A stretch of DNA of 64,000 bases. Origin: Bacteroidales bacterium. GTDB lineage: Bacteria > Bacteroidota > Bacteroidia > Bacteroidales > P3. The stretch covers positions 40,697 to 104,696 of the forward strand of contig JAFROL010000009.1 of the NCBI GenBank assembly GCA_017429685.1. Direction: 5' to 3'. The position numbers and the translations under genes were made by a program. Position 1 is the first letter of the stretch, and each line of letters starts with the position of its first letter. This document shows positions 33,657 through 42,615 of the stretch, piece by piece. The notes under the pieces were generated by a model that saw only the letters and a program-made list of their open reading frames with translations, was not told the origin of the DNA and did not search any database.

Positions 33657-34436
33657 ATGCTGTTGTTTCACAAGTATAAAGGCAACGAGGAATTCTACAA
33701 CTTCTTTAAAAACATTTTAGGTTTCACGCCACGGCGCACCGAAATCTACCAAGTGGCTTTTATCCACAAGTCTAAATCGGTCGAAACACTTAAAGGACAT
33801 AGAATCAACAACGAACGGCTGGAATATTTGGGCGACGCAGTCCTTAGCGCCATTGTAGCCGAGTATCTTTACAAGAAATACCCCTACGAAGGCGAAGGAT
33901 TCCTGACGGTAACACGTTCAAAGATTGTGAGCCGCGCTAACCTTAACAAACTGGCACACAAAATAGGACTCACAAAACTGATTCAATACAACAAAGAGCA
34001 GCAGGGCATTTTCAAATCAATAGAAGGCGATGCTTTCGAAGCCCTCGTCGGTGCCATATATCTGGAAAAAGGCTACAAATTCACCCGCAAAGTGATTATC
34101 GACCGCGTCATCAAGCTGCATCTCGATGTCGACGCTTTGTCGCAACAAGACTGGAACTACAAGAGCAAACTTATAGACTGGGGCCAGAAAGAAAAACACA
34201 AAGTCGCCTTTGAAGTGATACGCACTATGTTCCAAGGCAAGAAAAACGCCAGCCGCAAAGAATACGAAGTCCAGGTAATGGTCGATGACGAACCGGCCGA
34301 AAAAGCCATTGAATTCTCTATCAAAGCTGCCGAACAGCTTGCAGCCGAAAAGACATACAAAAAACTTGTCGAAAAAGGCATCATCGTAAAGAGCGACAAC
34401 GCTTCTGTCAAAAGCTCAACCGAAGTTGAAGCTTGA
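33657..34436 (+). CDS. rnc: Ribonuclease III
   Basis: RNase III cleaves double-stranded RNA in rRNA and mRNA processing. The 259-residue protein has the catalytic signature ERLEYLGDAVLSAIVAEYL near residue 57, the second acidic cluster in EGDAFEALVGAIYLEKG, and a C-terminal double-stranded RNA-binding domain with YEVQVMVDDEPAE and AAEQLAAEKTYKKL. It follows fabF with a 2-bp gap. Its 3' end overlaps the convergent gene at 34408-36501 by 29 bp. Confidence 0.96.
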   Translation: MLLFHKYKGNEEFYNFFKNILGFTPRRTEIYQVAFIHKSKSVETLKGHRINNERLEYLGDAVLSAIVAEYLYKKYPYEGEGFLTVTRSKIVSRANLNKLAHKIGLTKLIQYNKEQQGIFKSIEGDAFEALVGAIYLEKGYKFTRKVIIDRVIKLHLDVDALSQQDWNYKSKLIDWGQKEKHKVAFEVIRTMFQGKKNASRKEYEVQVMVDDEPAEKAIEFSIKAAEQLAAEKTYKKLVEKGIIVKSDNASVKSSTEVEA

Positions 34437-36501
34437 TTTCCTGTCTTTTATTCCCTATTGTCTTTTCATAGCCCGACCCGATTGCATCAATATCGGGATA
34501 GAATGATACCGCATATTTCAACGCCAGCACCATATTGGGCATCAGTGCATAGCGGCATACCAAGAATCCGCGCAGGCCTCGCCCCGTCAGCATCGGGACA
34601 CCGTATTCATATTGCAGGTCCCTCTCATACGAATATATACGGGCATCGTATGCCGAAACGTCAAACAACGACAACCGTGCACCGACGGTCAACGCGCGCG
34701 AAAAGGCACTGCCGTTCCAAGAAGCTTCCTGAAACAACAGGAACCCTCTCCCCGAGCCTTTCGCCTCGCTGTCCGACCAGCTGTAGGCAACCCGCGAAAG
34801 AAAGCGCCACGACGGCGACGGCGTATAACTGATCGAGGCCTGAATCTGACGGCGATACACAGACTCGAGGATATACATCTGGTCGCCATAATTGCGCTGC
34901 GATTGCTTGTAGCGATATTTCACATCAAGCATCGTATTGGGCGCAATCTCCTTGTAAATGTTCAAACGGCAGTCGACCCCCGACGAAGGGCCATAGACGT
35001 TATAACGCATTGTCGGGAAGCGCGAATAACCGACCGTTGTCGACAGGTGAATATAATACGGCAATGTCGTCCTGAAACTCATAATGGCACAGCGCTCATT
35101 TGCCACCGACGAGCCCTGTCCTATCACGGTGGCGTGCAAGTTGTGATATGTAGGCGAGCCGTAACGGTAAGCAGCAGAAAGCACGTTGTCCGAGCCAAGA
35201 TGCAACTGCACCCCAGTCACCGCAGCAAAGGGCATCCAGTCGGCAGCTTCAACGCCAAAATCAACATCATTGACGCTCATTGCAGCTTCGCCAAACAAGG
35301 TCAGATTGCGATAAGAATATGTGGCATCAATACCAAAGTTTAGATTCTCTTTACCTCTGAAAGCAAAGGCGTTATAAGCAAAACTGGCAGAAACGATGGC
35401 ATTGTCGAGCAGCGTGGCATAGGCCGTGGCACCTACAGACAGATTTCTGTTGCCGAACTGCAGATGTCCGCCATACAGCTGCTCCCCAAGTTGCCATTTC
35501 TTGCTCTGTTCAGTATCGGTGCGATGATAACCAGACTGATAGATGCTTCTGAACAAAGCCTCGCCATCTTCACTGCTGTCAGCAGACACCGTCGCATCGC
35601 GATCAACATTTGAATAAAAGACTGTCAAATCCAAGTTGTTGCGACTTTTGTCAGACAGCAGAGCAAACGTCGCAGCAGCACCTCGCAGGTAGCCGTATTC
35701 GCAAAAGGCACTGGCAGGACGGATTCCCGACCCGTAGCGACGCAGCGACGTTGCATCCGACATCCAAGGAGCGAAGCCGCTCCACAGCGTTGCACCCTGC
35801 CCGAATTGTAGCTGGTACTTGCCTAAAATCAGACGTTTCACCCTGCCAAAACCATTCAACATCAGATAATAGCCATAAAAGTCGTATCCATATTGCCTAT
35901 AATATCCGTTCCCACCAAAGCCAAACGCCTCACCGGCGTCGTTGTCGCCACTGATTTGCAGGCTTATGCGGTCGCCGCACTTGAAGCCATAGCGGAAATA
36001 AGACCTGTATGGCGAGCCGGCATAAATGTCCTCTTGATAGCCGCGGCCTCGCGGAAAAACAGTTTTTGCTCCTGTCACCACCGTGCTGCGGCCTTTCCGC
36101 AACAACTCGCCAAGACTTGGCCGGCCCCATTCGACAGGCTCGACTTTGGCAAAGTCCTTCAAAAGCCGTATCGTCACCGTATCGAAGCCATTGATGACAA
36201 ACAGTTCGTTCAACGATACCATCTGTCCATTCTGGCAAATATAAGCACGCAACGCCTTACGCTGAAAATCTGTCAAGAAAGGCAGCCCTTCCAGTGTTTG
36301 GGAGCTTGTATCGTTAAGGTTTACAGGATTGTCGCTCAAATCCTGCAAGTATTCTACCAAGTCGTCAGGTATCGACTCGCTGTCGTAATGTTCCGCCCAT
36401 TGCTCAATCAGGTCCTGCCAGCCATCAGCACCCGACTGGGCCATCGAACATCGAACGCCCAAAGCGACACATACCAGGCATACAACAATACGGCGTAACA
36501 T
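34408..36501 (-). CDS. Helix-hairpin-helix domain protein with C-terminal outer membrane barrel
   Basis: A 697-residue exported protein (signal peptide MLRRIVVCLVCVALGVRCSMAQ). Residues about 45-110 look like a ComEA-type helix-hairpin-helix (NPVNLNDTSSQTLEGLPFLTDFQ ... NELFVINGFDTVTIRLL). The rest, from about residue 120, is rich in alternating aromatic strands as in an outer membrane barrel (for example GNGYYRQYGYDFYGYYLML). The family occurs widely in Bacteroidota; its role is not known to me. It is the last gene of an envelope run starting at lptD, 2 bp after the PorV-like gene. The convergent 3' overlap with rnc could give antisense RNA over both gene ends. Confidence 0.75.
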   Translation of the reverse strand: MLRRIVVCLVCVALGVRCSMAQSGADGWQDLIEQWAEHYDSESIPDDLVEYLQDLSDNPVNLNDTSSQTLEGLPFLTDFQRKALRAYICQNGQMVSLNELFVINGFDTVTIRLLKDFAKVEPVEWGRPSLGELLRKGRSTVVTGAKTVFPRGRGYQEDIYAGSPYRSYFRYGFKCGDRISLQISGDNDAGEAFGFGGNGYYRQYGYDFYGYYLMLNGFGRVKRLILGKYQLQFGQGATLWSGFAPWMSDATSLRRYGSGIRPASAFCEYGYLRGAAATFALLSDKSRNNLDLTVFYSNVDRDATVSADSSEDGEALFRSIYQSGYHRTDTEQSKKWQLGEQLYGGHLQFGNRNLSVGATAYATLLDNAIVSASFAYNAFAFRGKENLNFGIDATYSYRNLTLFGEAAMSVNDVDFGVEAADWMPFAAVTGVQLHLGSDNVLSAAYRYGSPTYHNLHATVIGQGSSVANERCAIMSFRTTLPYYIHLSTTVGYSRFPTMRYNVYGPSSGVDCRLNIYKEIAPNTMLDVKYRYKQSQRNYGDQMYILESVYRRQIQASISYTPSPSWRFLSRVAYSWSDSEAKGSGRGFLLFQEASWNGSAFSRALTVGARLSLFDVSAYDARIYSYERDLQYEYGVPMLTGRGLRGFLVCRYALMPNMVLALKYAVSFYPDIDAIGSGYEKTIGNKRQEIKLQLRLSF

Positions 36502-36503
36502 AG

Positions 36504-37322
36504 TCAGAAGCTGTAGTTTAGCGACAACTGTGGCGTCAAGCCAAGCACATTGTGTATCTGAGCGGCCAAGTCAGCGCCAAATCCGCCAAACTCCATTCCG
36601 AAACCGAAGGAATAGGCCACAGGAAAAGTGTTGACACCAACCCTGAGAAAGTAAGACTCCTTGAAGACATATTCCAAACCAAAGCGCAAGGTGGCCTGCT
36701 GGTCAAGCCGCTTCTCAACCTCGGCAACAGAAAGCAATCCGTCCACGAGCCTATACGACAGGCCAAGACAAAACAGAGTGGGAACACGCTGTTCTTCAGG
36801 CTTATCAGCCTTTACAGCGACAGGATTGAACGCTTTGAACCCTATCATCAATTCATCCGAAGGACAGAAGCCCAATGACAGCGAGAAGGTCACCCTGTTT
36901 ATAGGATCATAGTATGGGTCAGCTGTACCCGAATGCAGATAGTGCAGGACTGCACTAAGGGCCACCGCCTTCCCTATCGGAATCGCGTATGCAAGCGAAA
37001 TATTCTGTTCGTTGTACTCGCTGCTGCCGAAATGGACGACCGATGCCGAAGCGGCGCCAAAACCTGTAGGCACAACACCGCCAAGCATAGCATAACCCAT
37101 TCCCTGCGCCAGGAATTCCTGCCTGACGCCCAGACCCACCGAGGCCTTCTCGGCCGATGCCAGCATCGCGTTGCCTGACATTGTAGACATAGCGTCGTCG
37201 AGCATCACCGACACGCCGCCCAAAGCGGCACTACGACCTCCTATTGCAGGGAAATCGAACTGTGCGAAAAGTGGCGCCACATTCAGCAGCGCCACTATGG
37301 TTATAAACAACTTGCGTGGCAT
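36504..37322 (-). CDS. PorV/PorQ-like outer membrane beta-barrel protein
   Basis: From the start MPRKLFITIVALLNVAPLFAQ the protein has 272 residues and a signal peptide. The mature N-terminus GGRSAALGGVSVMLDDAMSTMSGN resembles the conserved start of the PorV/PorQ branch of the FadL superfamily, in which PorV escorts and attaches T9SS cargo. The remainder is barrel-like and ends in Phe, as OMPs do. Because the family is broad, a T9SS role is only a possibility. A longer frame from 37367 would overlap the upstream lipoprotein gene by 14 bp. The gene sits between that lipoprotein and the helix-hairpin-helix barrel, on the same strand. Confidence 0.6.
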   Translation of the reverse strand: MPRKLFITIVALLNVAPLFAQFDFPAIGGRSAALGGVSVMLDDAMSTMSGNAMLASAEKASVGLGVRQEFLAQGMGYAMLGGVVPTGFGAASASVVHFGSSEYNEQNISLAYAIPIGKAVALSAVLHYLHSGTADPYYDPINRVTFSLSLGFCPSDELMIGFKAFNPVAVKADKPEEQRVPTLFCLGLSYRLVDGLLSVAEVEKRLDQQATLRFGLEYVFKESYFLRVGVNTFPVAYSFGFGMEFGGFGADLAAQIHNVLGLTPQLSLNYSF

Positions 37323-37353
37323 ACCGGCATTGACCACGGTGGATTTCTTCCGG

Positions 37354-38100
37354 TTATTTCGAAGCAATGCCTCCCTGGGTGAAGGCGGCGTTGAATACGT
37401 TGTGTATGACTGCCCATCTGCGACTCGTCAAATTACCCGACAGCGTCACCTGCGGGAAATAATAGTTGATGTCGTTGATATGGGTATAGTTCATATTATC
37501 AATATCGTTTTTCAGCTCGTCGACTTTGCTTTGAGTGATATACCAAGCCTCGACATTGCTGAGCGAAGCCTTGATCAGATGTCCCACCGTCGGGAACTCC
37601 GACACCACAAGCTGACCGCCATAAGTGACATACCAGCAACTGTCGTTCTCGGCAATAAGGATCATATTGCCGCCAGCGGGGTTGGCTATGATGTTGACCA
37701 AAGCGTCAAAATTGAGGTTCTGCAGCATATCAAGCGTCAGAATCGTGTCGAACGAGTAGGCGCCAGTGGTCGAATCGTTCAAACGATAGTACATAAACGG
37801 GAACTCCAGAGCAACATCGGTCTGGTTAAAGTCGATATTTGCGCTGATCGAGATGGTCGAATAGCCTTCGCCCAAAGAGGGATCGACAGCAGAAAAATCG
37901 AATACGTCCGCAATGCTCGACGAAAACACCACCGAGTCTGTTGTTGTTCCTTCAGGTGTGTTGCGCGTGATTGCCATCGCCACATTGCCATCGAGCTCAC
38001 CGCTAACAACTTCGTGGAAATTGACGCCAAAATCATCGCAAGAGGTCATTGCAAAAGGCAAAACAAGAGCTAAAATGCCCAATCGAGTAATTTTTTTCAT
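37354..38100 (-). CDS. Lipoprotein of unknown function
   Basis: The 248-residue protein starts MKKITRLGILALVLPFAMTSC, a lipoprotein signal with the lipid-modified Cys at about residue 21. I do not recognise the mature part; it is acidic with predicted beta-strands (for example YSTISISANIDFNQTDVAL). It is the second-last partner in the chain lptD-merR-lipoprotein-PorV-like-HHH. The 132-bp gap after merR may hold a separate promoter. A longer start at 38145 would precede the signal peptide with unrelated residues. Confidence 0.75.
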   Translation of the reverse strand: MKKITRLGILALVLPFAMTSCDDFGVNFHEVVSGELDGNVAMAITRNTPEGTTTDSVVFSSSIADVFDFSAVDPSLGEGYSTISISANIDFNQTDVALEFPFMYYRLNDSTTGAYSFDTILTLDMLQNLNFDALVNIIANPAGGNMILIAENDSCWYVTYGGQLVVSEFPTVGHLIKASLSNVEAWYITQSKVDELKNDIDNMNYTHINDINYYFPQVTLSGNLTSRRWAVIHNVFNAAFTQGGIASK

Positions 38101-38232
38101 AATTTGTAGTTTGTTTTTTGAATTAATAATTAAATAAACTTTCATAACCAGCTAAAAATCTGACGATTGAATTAGCCTGTTCGGAATTTCGTTTCTATAG
38201 CGATTAAAACTATATATTCATATAACGCAGAA

Positions 38233-38547
38233 TCACAGATTTTGTTTCATCTGGACCAAAAAATTTTTCAGCTCTTTAAGGGTGTCCACCACCTGCATCT
38301 TTTTGTCGGGCGACTTGTCGGCTTTGAGTTGCTGGCGTGTTCCATCCAGCGTCAATCCGCACTCCTTGGTCAGATAATGTATGCGCCGCAGCAGTTCTAT
38401 ATCCTGCTGCGTATAGCTGCGCGTTCCTCGCTTGTTTTTGGTCGGACGCAGCTCCTTGAATTCGCTTTCCCAGAAGCGCAGCATTGAGGTGTTGACTCCC
38501 AGCATTTCGGCCACCTCGCCGATACTGTAATACAATTTCGATTCCAT
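38233..38547 (-). CDS. MerR-family transcriptional regulator
   Basis: A 104-residue protein with an N-terminal winged helix: YYSIGEVAEMLGVNTSMLRFWESEF, then the wing around TKNKRGTRSYTQQDIELLRRI and a short coiled-coil tail. No effector-binding domain is present, so the inducer is not evident. MerR proteins typically act on promoters with an over-long spacer. It lies 24 bp after lptD on the same strand and may be cotranscribed with it. Bacteroidota genomes carry many MerR proteins of this minimal size. Confidence 0.88.
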   Translation of the reverse strand: MESKLYYSIGEVAEMLGVNTSMLRFWESEFKELRPTKNKRGTRSYTQQDIELLRRIHYLTKECGLTLDGTRQQLKADKSPDKKMQVVDTLKELKNFLVQMKQNL

Positions 38548-38571
38548 AATGCTCTATTTTTTTCCCATCGG

Positions 38572-41187
38572 CTAATAGACATAATAGCCCTGGTTGGATT
38601 GATAGTTCTCTCTCTTCTCGTATTTCACGTCGTGCAACGAGCTGGCCTTGATGTTGATTACGAAATTCCAACTCTTGTAGTATCCGAAAGGCACCCAGTT
38701 GAAACGCATCTCCCAACAGTGCAGGTCACGATAAATGTCGATGCTGGTATACGACATACCCTTGTTTGTAAAGTCGTAGCCTGTCGAAATGTTGAATTTC
38801 CAATTCTCGGTCAGCGAGAAATTGCCCGATATCGACACCGAATGCGTCAGGTTGCGGTTGATGTTGAACCGCGCCGCATCGTAGGCGCTGACGTAGCTCA
38901 TCGTATAGTGCAGCGAAACATTCCACGGCACCGAAAAATCGGCGTATGTACCCATCATCAGCGCCGGACTGTAGTCATAGGGGGTCTGCATTATCGGTGC
39001 CACCATCTGGCCCTGGCCCTTGGGGGCATCTTTCTTGAACGTGTTGTTGTTCAGACTCCACGACAGCTGTGTACTCCACGTCGACTGACTCAGTTTGAAC
39101 AGCCTCTTCTCCGTGTTCCAAAGATAACGGTTGTGTTTGTTGCCCAGCGAGTCGATCTCATAGGGCGAAAACGACCCTGAATAGTTCAGCACCAGCATCT
39201 TGAACAGCGTCGTGCGCCCCGACACATTCAGGTTCGACCAGTTCAGCGAGTCGCGAGCCAGGTCGTAGTTCATCGACAGCGACAGGTTCTCAATCAGCAT
39301 CACCTTCTTCAGCTCGTCGCTGGTGTCGCGAAGGGGTTTTATCTTAGCTTCCAGGTTGTTGCCTATCGAAAAGCCGATCTGTCCCGACCGTCCGTCAGCG
39401 GGCCCACCATACAGGCTCTGCTCGAAGATGGAATAGCGATGCACATAGCCCGTAGTGTCGGTATACGACTTCCAGTAGCCGAAACGCTCGCTGCCAAAGT
39501 CAGGCCTGAAATTGAACGACAGGCTGGGATTGACCACGTGGCGCAGCGCCTTCAGCGGACCGAACTTGAAGTTGAACATACCGTAGATGCGAGTCGACAG
39601 CGTCGAATTGAAGCCGATGTCGCGATTGGCCTTGAAACCCCTGATGGTGTCTATCACCAGCGCTCCCGTCGAGTCGATCGACTTGTCTATCGTCGACCAG
39701 TGCCACCGCTCGTTGTACGTCAGCGAGTTGGTCCAGTTGAAAAACTTCAACACCTTCAGCGTGCTCTGTATCGGCAAACGGTGGCTTATGCCGTATTGCA
39801 TCTGGTTCAGAATACTCTTCTTCAATATATTCGTATCCTGGGCATTAACATTGTTGGCTCCCTCCAGCACGTACGACATCGATATGTTCTCATACCAGCG
39901 GTAGGCCCCCGACGGCATCTTGCGGCGGAACGGATAGAACGTGTTGCTGCTCAGCGACAACGACGGCAACTGTATGTTCATCAGACCCGTCTGTATGTTG
40001 TACGACTCGCGCGCCGACAGCGCCAGGTTGAACCACGACCCCAGCGAGGTGGTGTAGCTCACACTCGACGTCGTGGTGCTGTTAAAATAGTCAGCCGAGT
40101 TCGTAGTGTTTCGGTTATAGTTGCGGCTTATGAGGTTCACGTTGGCCGAGAAGCGGCTGTTGGGATTGGCCTTGGCATCCTGGTCGTGGCGCCACGTAAC
40201 CTTGAAGTCGCCATACTTGTTGTATGTATTCGTGTCGCCGCGGATACCCGTCTTTGTGACGCCATAGCGGATATCAAAGTTGCCCTTGTATTTGTAGCGG
40301 CGATAGTAGTTCGACTGCGCCTCCAGTGCCCAGCTCAGGTTGGTATACAGCTCGCCAAGCAGCGCCAGGTCGACGAAGTCGTTGATAGCAAAGTAGTAAC
40401 CGCCATCCTTCAGGTAATATCCGCGTCCATTCATCCATCCATATGACGGCAGCAAAATGCCCGACGAGCGGTCGTGGGCCAGCGGGAAAAAGGCAAACGG
40501 CAGTGCAAGCGGCGTGGGCACATCCTCGATGCTCACATATGCCGGCCCGGTCAGTATCTTGTCGTTGGCAATAAGCTTGGATTCAGTGAAATTGATGGCA
40601 AAATGAGGATGGGCATAGTTGCAGGTCGTATACTGACCGCTGCTCAGGTACATCACCGAATCGTTGATTTTCTTAATCTTGTCACCGTGCAGGAAGCCGT
40701 CGCCCTCCTGGGTTATCACACCGTAAATCAAACCCTTGCCACTCTTGTAGTTATACGTCAGCGTGTCGGCGTTGTATTCCGACTCACCCTGCTTGAAGAC
40801 CGGACGGCCCTGATATTTCCCGGCGCTGTCGACAACGCCGTTGGCGTGAAGCCGCTGGCTATTGAAATCGAGCACGACAGCATCGGCCTTCAGATTCATA
40901 TCCTCAAAGTCAATCTCACCCTCGCGGTAAAGAAACGCCTTTTTCGATTCCAGGTCTATGGCAACCGAGTCGGCAGCCTTGTACGAGACAATCTCGGTGA
41001 CGGCATCTTTCGACAGAGGGACCAGGTATCCGCCCTTTCGCGCACTGTCGGCCGCAACAGCAATGGAATCAGCCGTTTGCGAACGGACAGACACCGTATC
41101 CTGGGCATACGAAAAACGAGCCACCGTCACCATAAAAAACAGCAAAGGAAGCCAATGTTGAAAATTATATGATTTTCTGATACTCAA
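38572..41187 (-). CDS. lptD: LptD-like LPS assembly outer membrane protein
   Basis: An 871-residue protein with a signal peptide (...ARFSYAQ). The N-terminal region (about residues 60-200) has OstA/LptA-like beta strands (VVLDFNSQRLHANGVVD, KQGESEYNADTLTYN), and the long C-terminal part is rich in strands of an outer membrane barrel (DIRYGVTKTGIRGDTNTYNK onward). LptD, with LptE, inserts LPS into the outer leaflet. Bacteroidota LptD differs from the enterobacterial form, so the gene symbol is given by family. It is divergent from the amidase gene and shares a promoter region of interlocked boxes (41203-41231). LptF/LptG permease sequence is at the right window edge. Confidence 0.85.
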   Translation of the reverse strand: MSIRKSYNFQHWLPLLFFMVTVARFSYAQDTVSVRSQTADSIAVAADSARKGGYLVPLSKDAVTEIVSYKAADSVAIDLESKKAFLYREGEIDFEDMNLKADAVVLDFNSQRLHANGVVDSAGKYQGRPVFKQGESEYNADTLTYNYKSGKGLIYGVITQEGDGFLHGDKIKKINDSVMYLSSGQYTTCNYAHPHFAINFTESKLIANDKILTGPAYVSIEDVPTPLALPFAFFPLAHDRSSGILLPSYGWMNGRGYYLKDGGYYFAINDFVDLALLGELYTNLSWALEAQSNYYRRYKYKGNFDIRYGVTKTGIRGDTNTYNKYGDFKVTWRHDQDAKANPNSRFSANVNLISRNYNRNTTNSADYFNSTTTSSVSYTTSLGSWFNLALSARESYNIQTGLMNIQLPSLSLSSNTFYPFRRKMPSGAYRWYENISMSYVLEGANNVNAQDTNILKKSILNQMQYGISHRLPIQSTLKVLKFFNWTNSLTYNERWHWSTIDKSIDSTGALVIDTIRGFKANRDIGFNSTLSTRIYGMFNFKFGPLKALRHVVNPSLSFNFRPDFGSERFGYWKSYTDTTGYVHRYSIFEQSLYGGPADGRSGQIGFSIGNNLEAKIKPLRDTSDELKKVMLIENLSLSMNYDLARDSLNWSNLNVSGRTTLFKMLVLNYSGSFSPYEIDSLGNKHNRYLWNTEKRLFKLSQSTWSTQLSWSLNNNTFKKDAPKGQGQMVAPIMQTPYDYSPALMMGTYADFSVPWNVSLHYTMSYVSAYDAARFNINRNLTHSVSISGNFSLTENWKFNISTGYDFTNKGMSYTSIDIYRDLHCWEMRFNWVPFGYYKSWNFVINIKASSLHDVKYEKRENYQSNQGYYVY

Positions 41188-41202
41188 TATCTAAAAATTT
41201 AG

Positions 41203-41231
41203 TATCTTTGCATTTTCAAATTGCAAAGATA
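41203..41231. promoter_or_regulatory. Symmetric face-to-face -7 boxes for lptD (minus) and the amidase (plus)
   Basis: TATCTTTGCA (41203-41212, plus) and TGCAAAGATA (41222-41231, i.e. TATCTTTGCA on the minus strand) form a perfect 10-bp inverted repeat around nine bases. Both would start transcription near 41217, so the two polymerases compete for the same site. Predicted leaders are about 30 nt (lptD) and 60 nt (amidase). Confidence 0.6.
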
Positions 41232-41276
41232 ACATAATTTGCTGAATCCATAAAAACAAAAAATATATACTTGTAA

Positions 41277-42599
41277 ATGAAACGTTTATTTGTATTTTTC
41301 ATCGCTTTGTTCCTCATTTCGGGGGTTGCTTTTTCACAAAAAAGAGAGCCGGGAAAAGTAAAAACTCTCGTCATCGACCCTGGCCACGGCGGCGACAAGC
41401 CCGGAGCACTGGGCAAACACAGCCAAGAAAAAGAGCTCACCCTCTCCATAGCAAAAAAATTCGGCAAACTGGTCGAAGACAACTACCCCGACGTCAAGGT
41501 CATCTATACCCGCACCACCGATGTCGACGTCACTTTGGCCGAACGTGCCAATATCGCCAACCGCGCCAAGGCCGACCTCTTCATATCCATCCACATCAAC
41601 TCGCACCCCACCTCGGTGCCCGTAGGTATGGAGACCTACGTGATGGGACTTTCGCGCAGCCGCGCCAATATGGAAGTGGCCAAGAAGGAAAATGCCGACA
41701 TTCTGCTCGAAGAGGGCTACAAGGACAACAGCGCCTACAAAGGCTTCGACCCCAACTCGCCCGAAAGTTACGTGATGTTCGCTATGTACCAGAACGCCTA
41801 CATCGACAAAAGCCTCAATTTCGCACAATTCACTCAAGACCAATATAAAGGCGCCATCAAGACCACCAACCGCGGCGTCAAACAGGCCGAATTCTTCGTC
41901 CTCTACAAGACGGCTATGCCTGCCGTCCTTACCGAGGTGGGATTCATCAGCAACCCCGCCGAAGAAGCCTATATGATGTCCGACGAAGGACAGGCGACCA
42001 TTGCCGTATGCCTCCTCAACGCCTTCGCCAACTACAAGGCCCACGAAGAGTCGTCGGTCAAGCCCAAAAAGATGGAAATCGACCTGCCCGGCTACGGCAA
42101 GAACAAAGGCAAAAAGCCTGTACCGCAGGGCGATGCCGTTGCCGACAGCACCCTCAAGGCACAGATGCAGCAGGACGACGCCCTGGCCACGACAATCCTG
42201 CAGTCGCAGGGCGAAGAGGCTCCCAAGGCCAACGTCGAGCTGCCCGAAAAGAACGTGCCGCCTTCGATAGAGCCTTTCCGCCAGGAAGAACCTGAAATAC
42301 AGACCGTAGTGCGCAAAGACGAAGTCGTCGTCGAAGGTGTCACCTATCGCGTACAGTTCCTCACAAGCGAAAAAGAGCTCAAAGAGGGCGCCAAGGAATT
42401 CAAAGGCATCACCGGCTACAACGTCTACCACCAGGACGGCGTCTACCGCTACACGATGGGCAACGAAACAACCATAGCACGTGCCAAATCAACGCAAAAC
42501 GAAATGCGCAAGAAAGGATTTAAAGACGCCTTCGTCATAGCCTTCTACAACGGCAAACGCATCAGCCTCCAGGAGGCCCGCGAACTGCAAGAACAATAA
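41277..42599 (+). CDS. N-acetylmuramoyl-L-alanine amidase with C-terminal SPOR-like domain
   Basis: A 440-residue Amidase_3 enzyme that cleaves the amide between muramic acid and L-Ala in peptidoglycan, for cell separation or remodelling. A signal peptide (MKRLFVFFIALFLISGVAFSQ) exports it to the periplasm. The zinc ligands are in VIDPGHGGDKPGALG (His), the Glu of KEKELTLSIAKK, and SIHINSH (His), with the catalytic Glu in PAVLTEVGFISNP. A Pro/Glu-rich linker (about 270-350) leads to a C-terminal SPOR-like segment (YRVQFLTSEKELKEGAKEF) that would bind denuded peptidoglycan at the septum. A GldA-like ATPase gene follows after 16 bp. Confidence 0.92.
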   Translation: MKRLFVFFIALFLISGVAFSQKREPGKVKTLVIDPGHGGDKPGALGKHSQEKELTLSIAKKFGKLVEDNYPDVKVIYTRTTDVDVTLAERANIANRAKADLFISIHINSHPTSVPVGMETYVMGLSRSRANMEVAKKENADILLEEGYKDNSAYKGFDPNSPESYVMFAMYQNAYIDKSLNFAQFTQDQYKGAIKTTNRGVKQAEFFVLYKTAMPAVLTEVGFISNPAEEAYMMSDEGQATIAVCLLNAFANYKAHEESSVKPKKMEIDLPGYGKNKGKKPVPQGDAVADSTLKAQMQQDDALATTILQSQGEEAPKANVELPEKNVPPSIEPFRQEEPEIQTVVRKDEVVVEGVTYRVQFLTSEKELKEGAKEFKGITGYNVYHQDGVYRYTMGNETTIARAKSTQNEMRKKGFKDAFVIAFYNGKRISLQEARELQEQ

Positions 42600-42615
42600 A
42601 AAAACAACCGACAAA

